This document shows, one piece after another, positions 7,913-15,965 of a DNA stretch of 64,000 nt. Every line of letters starts with the position of its first letter. Position 1 is the first letter of the stretch. A program made the position numbers and the translations under genes. The notes beneath the pieces are model-generated. The model had not been told where the DNA came from, ran no database searches, and saw nothing but the letters and a program-made list of their open reading frames with translations. This DNA comes from Gemmata palustris (GTDB lineage Bacteria > Planctomycetota > Planctomycetia > Gemmatales > Gemmataceae), in the NCBI RefSeq assembly GCF_017939745.1, contig NZ_JAGKQQ010000001.1, forward strand, positions 310,001 to 374,000. Reading direction: 5' to 3'.

Positions 7913-10504
7913 ATGCCCGACACCCGTTCCCACGCGCCGATCGACCCCCACGTTCCTCCGGGCGCTGATCCCCGGGCGGGGTACGAATCAGCGCCCGGGT
8001 TCGATGAGTCGACCGATCGCAACGGTACGTGCCGCCCTCACTGGATCAAATTCTTCGATTCGCTGCACGAACTCGGGCCGACCGAGATGGCGCGCCGGTG
8101 GCGCGAAGCGAAAGACCTGATCCGCGAGAACGGGGTCACGTACAACGTTTACGGCGACCCCGACGGCATTGCCCGCCCCTGGCAACTCGACCCGATCCCC
8201 CTCCTCATCCCGCACGCGGAAGCCGCCGCACTCGAGCGCGGGCTCGTTCAGCGTGCGCGGCTCCTGGAACTCGTTCTGGCCGACCTGTACGGCCCGCAGT
8301 GGCTGTTGAAGGACGGGATTCTCCCGCCCGAGTTAATTGTCCCGAACCCGGGGTTCCTCCGCCCCGTTCACGGGATACGTGTACCCGGCGGGCGGTACCT
8401 GCACCTGTACGCGGCGAACCTCGGGCGCGGGTTCGACGGGCGCTGGCGGGTGATCGGCGACCGCACTCAGGCCCCGTCCGGCGCCGGGTACGCACTCGAA
8501 AACCGCATCGTGATGACCCGGACGCTCCCGGAAGCGTTCCAGGATTGCCGCGTCAACCGGCTGGCCCTGTTCTTCCAGACCGTTCGCGACACGCTGCGGG
8601 CGCTCGCCCCGCGGAACAAGGACAACCCGCGGGTCGTGCTCCTGACCCCCGGGCCGTACAACGAAACGTACTTCGAGCACGCCTATCTCGCCCGGTACCT
8701 CGGCTACACGCTCTGCGAGGGCGGCGACCTCACGGTGCGGGACAACCGCGTCTTCCTCAAGGTGCTCGGCGGGCTGCAACCGGTGGAGGTGATCTTCCGC
8801 CGACTGGATGATGACTTCTGCGACCCGCTCGAACTGCGCCCGGACTCGTTCCTCGGTGTGCCTGGGTTGGTTCACGCGGTCCGCAGCGGCAACGTGGTGG
8901 TGGCGAACGCCCTCGGCACCGGGCTTTTGGAAACACCCGCGCTCCCGGCCTTCCTTCCGCGCCTCTGTCGCGCGCTGCTGGGCGAAGAGTTGCAACTCGA
9001 GTCCGTACCGACGTGGTGGTGCGGCGAGCCGGAATCCCTCCGCTACGTCCTCGATCACCTCGCCGATCTCGTCATTAAACCAGCATTTCCGGCGAGCCGG
9101 ATGGAACCCGAGTTCCCGGCCGATCTGTCCGCGGGTCAACGAACCGCACTCGCGGCTCGGATCAAGCACCGGCCCCGCGACTTTGTCGCCCAAGAGCGCC
9201 TCGACCTGTCCGCGACCCCGGTTCTGGACGGGGACCGGCTCGTTCCCCGGAAGCTGGTCGTGCGCTCGTACCTCGCGGCCGAATCCGGGGGCGGGTTCGT
9301 GTTCATGCCGGGCGGCTTGACGCGAGTGAGCGCCTCATCGGACACGACGGTGGTGTCGATGCAGCGCGGGGGCGGGAGCAAGGACACCTGGGTGCTCGCG
9401 GACGCGGAGGTGAGCGACTTCAGTTTGCTCCCGGCGGCCGGGTACCGGGTCGCGCTCACGCGGTCCGGTGGCGATCTCCCGAGTCGCGCTGCGGACAACC
9501 TGTTTTGGCTCGGCCGGTACGCAGAACGTGCCGAAGGGCTGACGCGCCTGCTCCGCGGGATCGTGGTCCGGTTGACCGAGCGCTCCGGTTTGGCCGATTG
9601 CCCGGAACTCCCCTCGCTTCTCACCGCACTCGCCGCGCAAGCCGATCCCAAGTGCCCGCGTGCGGACGGAATCGAAGACCCGTTCGCCCGCGTGTTCCCG
9701 GTGGTGTTCGCGCAGGCGGACCCGAACAGTCTCGTGTCCGTGGTCCGGTCCGTTCGGCTCGTCGCCTCGGTCGTCCGCGATCTGATTTCGCTCGACATGT
9801 GGCGCGTGGTCAACACGCTGAGCGCGCTCCCCGGCGAACTGACTTCCGGCACGGACGAGGACGACCCGACTCCGGCCGACGTGCTCGATCTGTTGAACCG
9901 GACCGTCACCACGCTGGCCGCGTTCGGCGGGCTGGTTTCCGAGAGCATGACGCGCGGGGAAGGGTGGCGGTTCCTGGACATGGGCCGGAAGCTGGAACGC
10001 GCGCTGCACCTCATCGGGTTGCTGCGTGCGACGCTCGTCACCGCCACCGAGCACGAGGGGCCGGTGCTCGACGCGGTGCTGGAAGTAGTCGACAGCGGGA
10101 TGACGTACCGGCGCCGGTATTTGAGCAGCCTCCGCGCCGAAGCCGTTTTGGATCTCGTTGTGGCCGACGAAACCAATCCGCGTTCGCTGGCTACGCAACT
10201 CGCGGCCCTCGTGGACGATGTGGACCACTTGCCGCGCCCGGCGTCGGCGGGGCGGGCGCCCGAGCAGCGGTTCGCGCTGGCCGCGCTCGCGTCCGTGCGC
10301 TTGGCCGAGCCGGACCGACTCGCGGTAGTGGAGGGCGGCACGCGCCCGGGGCTGCGGGATCTGCTCGGGCACGTGGCCGGGTGGCTCCCGATCCTGTCCG
10401 ATGCGATCACGCAGCAGTATCTCAGCCACCTCCAGACTTCGCGCCACATGGCGACCCCCGACACGATCCGGCGGACCGGGGCCGACTCCGGGGACCGGTT
10501 GTAA
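7913..10504 (+). CDS. Circularly permuted ATP-grasp / alpha-E fusion protein
   Basis: 863 residues from the chosen ATG. Residues 1 to about 500 are a second circularly permuted ATP-grasp domain ([39 protein letters not shown]). From about residue 520 an alpha-E domain follows (SRAADNLFWLGRYAERAEGLTRLLRG; positions only approximate). The two activities are thus fused here, while the genes at 1679 and 3262 encode them separately. An in-frame GTG at 7859 lies inside a palindromic repeat and would add 18 residues; the ATG at 7913 was preferred, although neither has a strong ribosome site. The gene ends 18 bases before the transglutaminase gene. Confidence 0.9.
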   Translation: MPDTRSHAPIDPHVPPGADPRAGYESAPGFDESTDRNGTCRPHWIKFFDSLHELGPTEMARRWREAKDLIRENGVTYNVYGDPDGIARPWQLDPIPLLIPHAEAAALERGLVQRARLLELVLADLYGPQWLLKDGILPPELIVPNPGFLRPVHGIRVPGGRYLHLYAANLGRGFDGRWRVIGDRTQAPSGAGYALENRIVMTRTLPEAFQDCRVNRLALFFQTVRDTLRALAPRNKDNPRVVLLTPGPYNETYFEHAYLARYLGYTLCEGGDLTVRDNRVFLKVLGGLQPVEVIFRRLDDDFCDPLELRPDSFLGVPGLVHAVRSGNVVVANALGTGLLETPALPAFLPRLCRALLGEELQLESVPTWWCGEPESLRYVLDHLADLVIKPAFPASRMEPEFPADLSAGQRTALAARIKHRPRDFVAQERLDLSATPVLDGDRLVPRKLVVRSYLAAESGGGFVFMPGGLTRVSASSDTTVVSMQRGGGSKDTWVLADAEVSDFSLLPAAGYRVALTRSGGDLPSRAADNLFWLGRYAERAEGLTRLLRGIVVRLTERSGLADCPELPSLLTALAAQADPKCPRADGIEDPFARVFPVVFAQADPNSLVSVVRSVRLVASVVRDLISLDMWRVVNTLSALPGELTSGTDEDDPTPADVLDLLNRTVTTLAAFGGLVSESMTRGEGWRFLDMGRKLERALHLIGLLRATLVTATEHEGPVLDAVLEVVDSGMTYRRRYLSSLRAEAVLDLVVADETNPRSLATQLAALVDDVDHLPRPASAGRAPEQRFALAALASVRLAEPDRLAVVEGGTRPGLRDLLGHVAGWLPILSDAITQQYLSHLQTSRHMATPDTIRRTGADSGDRL

Positions 10505-10522
10505 AGCGGCCGCGGAACACGT

Positions 10523-11404
10523 ATGACCCGCTACACGATCACCCACGTCACCACCTACGAGTACACCGAACCGGTCTCGCTGTGCCAGAACGTCGCGCAC
10601 CTCTCCGTGCGCGAATGCGACCGACAGCGGTCCGAGCCGTCGATCCTCTCGATTTCGCCCGACCCGGCCGTGATCGAGGAGCGGGTCGATTACTTCGGCA
10701 ACCCGGTTCACTACTTCACCATCCAGGAACCGCACCGCGAACTAACGGTGCGAGCCGAACACCGGATCGCGGTCGGATCGGTCCCGGACGTCGCCCCCGG
10801 CGCGACGCCGGCATGGGAAACTATCCGCGACCGATTGGGAACTGACCGCGACCCGGCCTGGTTCGATGCGTACCAGTTCGTGTTCGACTCCCGGTTCGCC
10901 GCGGCCGACCCGCGTTACGTGGAGTACGCCGCTCCGTCGTTCACACCCGGGCGCCCGATTCTGGAAGCCGCGCTCCACCTCGTGAACCGGGTTCACGCCG
11001 GGTTCGTCTACGACCCGCGGGCCACCACCGTATCAACACCGGTCGCGGAGGTGTTTGAAAAGCGCCGCGGCGTGTGCCAGGACTTCGCGCACTTGCTTCT
11101 CGCGTGCTTCCGGTCCCTCGGGTTGTCCGCGCGCTACGTCAGCGGGTACCTGTCCACGCTTCCGCCCCCGGGCCGCCCGCGGCTCATTGGCGCGGACGCG
11201 ACCCACGCTTGGGTGAGCCTGTTTTGCGGCGACGCCGGGTGGGTGGACCTCGACCCCACGAACGACCAGATCCCGCAGGAGCGGCACATTCTGCTCGCGT
11301 GGGGTCGGGACTACGACGACGTGAGCCCGCTGAAAGGCGTGATCCTCGGCGGCGGACAGCACGTCATTAAAGTGGCCGTCGATGTCGGCGTTGAAGACGA
11401 GTAG
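10523..11404 (+). CDS. Transglutaminase-like protease family protein
   Basis: 293 residues. An N-terminal beta domain (MTRYTITHVTTYEYTEPV) precedes a transglutaminase-like core with Cys185 (RRGVCQDFAHL), His228 (DATHAWVSLF) and Asp244 (DLDPTND), so the papain-like triad is intact. Members of this fold cleave or form amide bonds. As the last gene of the amidoligase-type run, it is plausibly the hydrolase or transferase partner. No signal peptide or membrane segment is visible. It is shorter than and distinct from the transglutaminase module at 4313, giving two such modules in the cluster. Confidence 0.9.
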   Translation: MTRYTITHVTTYEYTEPVSLCQNVAHLSVRECDRQRSEPSILSISPDPAVIEERVDYFGNPVHYFTIQEPHRELTVRAEHRIAVGSVPDVAPGATPAWETIRDRLGTDRDPAWFDAYQFVFDSRFAAADPRYVEYAAPSFTPGRPILEAALHLVNRVHAGFVYDPRATTVSTPVAEVFEKRRGVCQDFAHLLLACFRSLGLSARYVSGYLSTLPPPGRPRLIGADATHAWVSLFCGDAGWVDLDPTNDQIPQERHILLAWGRDYDDVSPLKGVILGGGQHVIKVAVDVGVEDE

Positions 11405-11631
11405 CACCGGGGCGCGAACCTTGCCCCGAGCCGCACCTCGGAGAACTCACTCGAACTTCCCCTCCCACTGCGGCCGCGCCCATGCGCGGACCGGCTCACC
11501 ACCTTGTACGGGGCGGGTGGATTCGCGTGCGCCGGCCCTGGATAAGATTACTGCTTTTGCGTATACTATTGGTGAGCTGTCCGATGGGCCGTGTCAACGA
11601 GCCGTGCCGTCGGACTTGCAAGGAAGTTCTG

Positions 11632-11731
11632 AAGTGTGGTCCGCTCGCTCCGCGAGCGGGGCTTTGGCTTCTGCGTTGTTGGGTGAGCTTCTGTTTCGGG
11701 TAACCGCTCGCGGAGCGAGCGGACCACACTT
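11632..11731. repeat. REP-like inverted repeat, copy 1
   Basis: Arms at 11632-11659 and 11704-11731 are reverse complements, with the core GTCCGCTCGCTCCGCGAGCG itself a palindrome. A second copy lies at 12841-12940, and a partial arm at about 12795-12820. The two copies flank the small membrane protein gene at 12145. Confidence 0.85.
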
Positions 11732-11773
11732 GTAAGCATCATGCGGGCAAAATTTGGCCGAATCCCACGTCCG

Positions 11774-11927
11774 TGTTAGCCGAATGTTAGCCAAAATTGG
11801 CCCCGAAACAAAGAGTTGAGGGCCGTTTTGGAGTCGGAAGTCACAGTGAAGCAAGCAGTTAATACGATTCGGCGAAGAGAGACGGGACGCCGAACCCGCA
11901 AAATGTTAGTGAATGTTAGCTTTGCAG
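11774..11927. repeat. TGTTAGC-bordered intergenic element, copy 1
   Basis: Starts with paired TGTTAGC motifs (11774, 11785) followed by AAAATTGGCCCCGA, and ends with another pair near 11903-11920. A diverged copy with the same start and end motifs lies at 57425-57630. It has no coding potential. Confidence 0.5.
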
Positions 11928-12144
11928 TCCCAACGTCTTATCACCGGAGGACTTGTGCCCGTTCACCACATCAGCACTGAAATAACGACCGCCGCTGTAC
12001 GTTCGGGGAATCGCGCAACTCGGCGCTGTCGCAGCAGATCGAGCGAAGACGTGATCGGGGTCGATCTTCTGAATTCGTGTGCCCGTCACCGCCGATAGTA
12101 CCGAATCACGACCAAATCTCTCTACCGCGACGGACCCAGGACCG

Positions 12145-12792
12145 ATGCCCGAACTGACCCTGAGCCGCAACGATCACCGCCAGACCTCGATGGTGTGCAT
12201 GTACTGTGGTGCGACCGCCACCACAAAGCAGGAGTGGCGGGTCGTTAATCACAAGCCGGTTAAAGGCGGTGGTGGAGGTGGGACCGACTTGGTGGCTCCG
12301 TCCGGCGACGATCCCATTTCGGCCGGGATCGGCTTACTCATGCTGCCGTTCGTGCTGTGGGAACTGCTGAAGGGGATTGTGTCCGCGGTCGGCGCGCTCG
12401 TTGGGTTCGTGACGAAGCCCCGGGGTACACCAGCGCCTACCCCCAAACCCGCGCGGCCAGTCGATCCACCGACGACGCTCGTTGCGGTCACAACCTGCGA
12501 CCGGCACCGGCGGTTCCGCGACCGATTCGTCTGGACCGGCTTCGCGATGGGGCTTGTGCTGGTCGCACTGTGGGTGTGGGCGATCGTCGTAACGCGACGG
12601 GTAATGGGCACCGAGAACACGGACTTGGCTGTCACGCTGGTGATGACGGCGATCCTCGCAACGATTCTGTTACCGATCGCGCTGTCGCTCTGGTACACCC
12701 TGGCCGGGCCGGTGATCGTGGACCGCGTCACCGAGAACGAAGTGGTGCTCGATCGGGTGCGCCAGGCGTACTTCGACGCGACCGGAGCTTAA
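12145..12792 (+). CDS. Zinc-ribbon-like membrane protein, unknown function
   Basis: 215 residues. The N-terminus carries CMYCGA (Cys-x2-Cys), and a later TTCDRHRRF supplies a possible Cys/His pair, which together could bind zinc. A glycine run (KGGGGGGTD) precedes a hydrophobic stretch near residues 60-90. Two strong membrane segments follow (WTGFAMGLVLVALWVWAIVV; LAVTLVMTAILATILLPIAL). An in-frame start at 12079 exists but adds a low-quality leader; the ATG at 12145 with a nearby AGG was chosen. It is flanked on both sides by copies of the same palindromic repeat. No family recognised. Confidence 0.75.
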   Translation: MPELTLSRNDHRQTSMVCMYCGATATTKQEWRVVNHKPVKGGGGGGTDLVAPSGDDPISAGIGLLMLPFVLWELLKGIVSAVGALVGFVTKPRGTPAPTPKPARPVDPPTTLVAVTTCDRHRRFRDRFVWTGFAMGLVLVALWVWAIVVTRRVMGTENTDLAVTLVMTAILATILLPIALSLWYTLAGPVIVDRVTENEVVLDRVRQAYFDATGA

Positions 12793-12840
12793 GAGTCGCC
12801 CGCGAGCGGGGAGGCGATTCCGGTTCGTGTGGGCTTTGAG

Positions 12841-12940
12841 AGTAGTCCGCTCGCTCCGCGAGCGGGGAGGCGATTCTAGTTCATCTGGACCGCGCGTGTT
12901 CGTGGGAGCCAACCGCTCGCGGAGCGAGCGGACCACACTA
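12841..12940. repeat. REP-like inverted repeat, copy 2
   Basis: Arms at about 12841-12865 and 12911-12939 match the arms of the copy at 11632-11731, with a different loop. It lies between convergent genes. Confidence 0.85.
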
Positions 12941-12995
12941 ATGCACTTCCTATTCGCGGGCGTCGGCCGCTCGCGGACGAGCCTCAAGCTCTCGG

Positions 12996-14288
12996 TCACG
13001 CGGCAGCGCGTTTCGCTTCGATTTCGTGCGATTCCGCCGGCAAGTAGCCGTGTTTCGCGAGTGCGCCGCGGAGTTTGCGGATCGCTTCTGCCCAACTGAA
13101 CGATGGCGCACGCTGTGCGGCCGCCATGCCGAAGCGGTCGGCGGTGGCGCGGTCGGCGAACACCTCGCGCATCCGGGCGATGATGTGGTCGTTGTCCGGG
13201 TCGGCCCACATGCCGGAGTAGATCTTGTTCTTCGCTTCGATCAGTTTGTAGCCGACCTCGTAACCCACAGCCGAATCGAAGACCTCGCCGACCGCGCTGA
13301 ACGTGGTGCTCACGAGCGGCACGCCGCACCCCATCGCTTCGAGCAGGTGCAGCCCGAACCCCTCGCCGTAGGAGGCGTTCACGTAGCACGTCAGCGAGCG
13401 GTACCAGTCGGCCAGTTCGTGCGGCGTGAGGCTGCCGTGAACGACCTCGATGCGCGGGTCGCCGTGCGTCTTCACCATCGGCGAGCGCGGGGTGATCTTC
13501 ACCTTGAGGCGCACGTCGGTCTGGTTCGGGAACGCCTTCACGAAGAGGTCGATGACGCGCTGGACGTTCTTGCGCAGCCCGCCCTCGTCGAGCGCGCCTG
13601 CGGTGCCGAAGGTGCAGATGTCCGGTCCGCTGTTGGCCGGGCGCGGGGAGAACACCTCGGGGTCGTAGCCCAGCGGCACTACTTCCATCGGCACCGTGAC
13701 GCCGTTGGCGCGGAAGCAGTCCACGCCCCACTGACTCGGGATGAGGAGCAGGCCGCACTTGTTCAGGTGCTTCGCGGACCCGTGCGGGAGCGCGTCGGTC
13801 TCCCACATCGTCCAGGCCGCGGTGCGCGCGCCGGGGCGGAACCGGAACAGCAGGTGCGGCGGGATGATCGCGAGCCGCGGTTCGTCGAACGTGTACATCC
13901 GCTCGGTGGGGATCGCCTCGTCCGGCACGAACTTCGGGTTCATGAACGCGCGCGGGTCGCGGAACACGTGAATGTCCGACGCGGTCAGCCCGACGAGCGC
14001 CTTCAGTACGACGTGGTCGTACCCGCCGTGGCCGTGGATGTGGCCCGCGAGGTACAGCGGCGGGCCGGTGCGGACCGGCACGAAGAACCCGGCCGGGCGC
14101 AGCCCGTGGCGCGGGGTGCGCAACTTGTGGAAGACCCGACTGAACTGCCCGGTGGCGAGCCAGCTCGCGGCGCGGCACGACGCACGGAACGCCCCGCGAA
14201 AGTCCCGCGTGTACATCAACAGGTTGAGCTTCGCCCGAATCGCGGGAATTAACCCGCCGCGGCCGGGCGGGGCGGTCGCGTCTGCCAT
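12996..14288 (-). CDS. Glycosyltransferase, GT4-like (group 1)
   Basis: 430 residues. The C-terminal half has the GT-B nucleotide-sugar block EGFGLHLLEAMGCGVPLVST, with the conserved Glu residues, and a preceding VVHGSLTPHELADWYRSL segment typical of group 1 glycosyltransferases. The N-terminal part lacks a signal peptide, so it is probably cytoplasmic or peripheral. It would move a sugar from a nucleotide donor to a glycan or lipid; donor and acceptor cannot be read from sequence. GGAG sits upstream of the ATG. The gene is transcribed away from the DUF2784 gene with a 70-base gap, in the same direction, so both may share a transcript. Confidence 0.85.
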   Translation of the reverse strand: MADATAPPGRGGLIPAIRAKLNLLMYTRDFRGAFRASCRAASWLATGQFSRVFHKLRTPRHGLRPAGFFVPVRTGPPLYLAGHIHGHGGYDHVVLKALVGLTASDIHVFRDPRAFMNPKFVPDEAIPTERMYTFDEPRLAIIPPHLLFRFRPGARTAAWTMWETDALPHGSAKHLNKCGLLLIPSQWGVDCFRANGVTVPMEVVPLGYDPEVFSPRPANSGPDICTFGTAGALDEGGLRKNVQRVIDLFVKAFPNQTDVRLKVKITPRSPMVKTHGDPRIEVVHGSLTPHELADWYRSLTCYVNASYGEGFGLHLLEAMGCGVPLVSTTFSAVGEVFDSAVGYEVGYKLIEAKNKIYSGMWADPDNDHIIARMREVFADRATADRFGMAAAQRAPSFSWAEAIRKLRGALAKHGYLPAESHEIEAKRAAA

Positions 14289-14358
14289 TTCGGTACTCCA
14301 TTACCGGGACGGCGGATGGTAAAGTTGTGCCCGGAAAAATCAAGCCGAACTGCGGGCG

Positions 14359-14796
14359 TTACGCCCCCGCGGGCGCGAGGACCGCTTTCGGGCGGTGCCC
14401 GAGCCGGAACCACCGCGGCGGGTACATAATCAGCGCCTGGGCGACCAATACCAGCATCGCGAGGTGAACGGTCGTGAAGAAGATTTCCGGCTTGTTATCG
14501 ATGAACAGGACGTCGTGCATTAGCCGGCCCATGAACGTCTCGCTGACGTTGTAGGTCTGGCCCGCGAGTGCGCGGAGCTGCTCCTCCCATACGGTCAGCG
14601 GGCACCGGAGGCCGCGGACCTCCTCGTACCCGACGACGGCGATCGCGGTGAGGTGGGAGAACCGGAACCACGGGTTCCGTGCCCACTGCCATTTGAACGG
14701 CGCGGCCACGATGACGGCCAATTGGCCGAGGACCACATACGCGACGTAAGCGACGTGAACGGCGACGACGGAGTCGGCGGCAAGGCCGTACCACAT
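14359..14796 (-). CDS. DUF2784 family membrane protein
   Basis: 145 residues. It matches the DUF2784 pattern: an N-terminal membrane helix (VVAVHVAYVAYVVLGQLAVIV), then RNPWFRFSHLTAIAVVGYEE, a CPLTVWEEQLR block, and a C-terminal hydrophobic helix (FFTTVHLAMLVLVAQALIM). About four membrane segments are expected. Function unknown in the family. GAGGTG upstream of the ATG supports the start. It precedes the glycosyltransferase on the same strand. Confidence 0.85.
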   Translation of the reverse strand: MWYGLAADSVVAVHVAYVAYVVLGQLAVIVAAPFKWQWARNPWFRFSHLTAIAVVGYEEVRGLRCPLTVWEEQLRALAGQTYNVSETFMGRLMHDVLFIDNKPEIFFTTVHLAMLVLVAQALIMYPPRWFRLGHRPKAVLAPAGA

Positions 14797-15182
14797 GGGG
14801 CACCTCTTGTATTGTTGGGTGTTTTGTGCAGCGGACGTGTGCGGTCTGTTAGATATGATCCCGGCCCGAAAGGGTTTATTCCCAGGAATGTGCGCGCCGA
14901 CCGACGAGCCGCGGATCGAACCGAGGAGCTATGTTGGGCGGTGCTTCTGGCGGGTACGCAGGCGCGCAGTATTCGCGGGCCATCACCCATTTTATGAAGC
15001 GGTCGAATAATCGCCCGCCCGGGACCGTCTCAACGTTCGGTCGCGTAATTTCGCCCACGACCGCGCCCCCATCGAATCGCGAAATGGGGCCTTGCTTTCT
15101 CGCGACACGTGCTTACGATCTCTTCGGCCTTTCCGCCGAACTCGGTACGGTTCCGGGTGCGGCCTAACTGTAGGAGTACACC
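14797..15182. other. Intergenic region between divergent genes
   Basis: 386 bases between the DUF2784 gene (minus strand) and the secreted thioredoxin-like gene (plus strand). It must hold both promoters. The open frames here lack a ribosome site and have unlikely composition; no repeat or RNA is recognised. Confidence 0.6.
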
Positions 15183-15734
15183 ATGCGCGCGATCCGTTTC
15201 CTCGGCCTGGCGCTCGTTCTGGTCCTCGGGTTCGGCACGTCCGTCGCCGTCGGCGAAGACGTGAAGTCGGGCTCGACCAAGAAGGTCGGCGGCCCGTTCG
15301 ACGTGAAAGCGATCACCGGCGACAAGGCCGGCACGAGCCTGTGCTACTACTGCCAGTACAGCGCCCAGAAGCGCCCGGCCGTGGTGATGATCTTCACGCA
15401 GAAGGCCGACGACAACCTCGTCACGGTCGTCAAGGCGGTCGACGCGGTCCAGAAGACGAACGAAAAGCTGGGCACCGTGGTCGTGGGCGTCAGCGGCGTC
15501 GAAGCCGCCGACTTCGAGAAGATCCAGGCCACCCACAAGCTGACCACGCCGCTGACCATCGCCGAAGACAAGGACGGCCCGGCCAAGTACGAGCTGAACA
15601 AGGCCGCCGCCGTAACCGTGCTGGTCTACAAGCAGGGCGGGGCGGTCGCCAAGAACTTCGCGTTCAAGACGACGAAGGAAGCCGCTGAGAAGGCCAAGGA
15701 AATCGCCGAAGCCGCGACCGAAGCCGTGAAGTAA
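15183..15734 (+). CDS. Secreted thioredoxin-fold-like protein
   Basis: 183 residues with a clear signal peptide (RFLGLALVLVLGFGTSVAVG, cleavage near residue 24). The mature part contains CYYC (Cys54, Cys57) after LKDL-like spacing, a beta strand RPAVVMIFTQ and helix/strand alternation compatible with a thioredoxin fold. The CxxC is a candidate redox or metal site. The last 30 residues are a Lys/Ala/Glu-rich helix. AGGAG lies eight bases before the ATG. Family assignment is by fold pattern only. Similar small secreted proteins are common in planctomycetes, but the partner is unknown. Confidence 0.75.
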   Translation: MRAIRFLGLALVLVLGFGTSVAVGEDVKSGSTKKVGGPFDVKAITGDKAGTSLCYYCQYSAQKRPAVVMIFTQKADDNLVTVVKAVDAVQKTNEKLGTVVVGVSGVEAADFEKIQATHKLTTPLTIAEDKDGPAKYELNKAAAVTVLVYKQGGAVAKNFAFKTTKEAAEKAKEIAEAATEAVK

Positions 15735-15752
15735 GCTCGGTTCTTCGTTCGA

Positions 15753-15880
15753 GCCAGGGGTTGAAACCCCTGGCTATTACCGGTGACCCCTTCGGGGTCC
15801 AGAAGGCAGACGCACCAAGTGTGTGTTTGCGGTCCCAACGGGGGCCACCGGAAATAGCCAGGGGATTCAACCCCTAATTT
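15753..15880. repeat. Palindromic repeats of the gccagggg family
   Basis: Hairpin GCCAGGGG/CCCCTGGC at 15753-15774, a second small hairpin around CCCCTTCGGGG at about 15786-15800, and an inverted copy of both ending near 15875. The block forms one imperfect long palindrome between two plus-strand genes. Confidence 0.7.
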
Positions 15881-15965
15881 CGTTAAACGATCCCGATCTC
15901 GACCGCTCGCGTGCCGCGCGGTACCATGTTCGGACCGCACTCAAGCCCTTCGCGCAGGTTTCCTC

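Larger units (their letters stand above)
11405..12144. other. Repeat-rich intergenic region
   Basis: 740 bases without a convincing gene. It holds a palindromic repeat (11632-11731) and a TGTTAGC-bordered element (11774-11927), both listed separately. Short open frames here have unnatural composition and overlap the repeats. Confidence 0.7.

Noticed and set aside
9136..10464. Long minus-strand frame across the ATP-grasp/alpha-E fusion
   Set aside because: Serine/arginine-rich composition and overlap with a clear gene; shadow frame.
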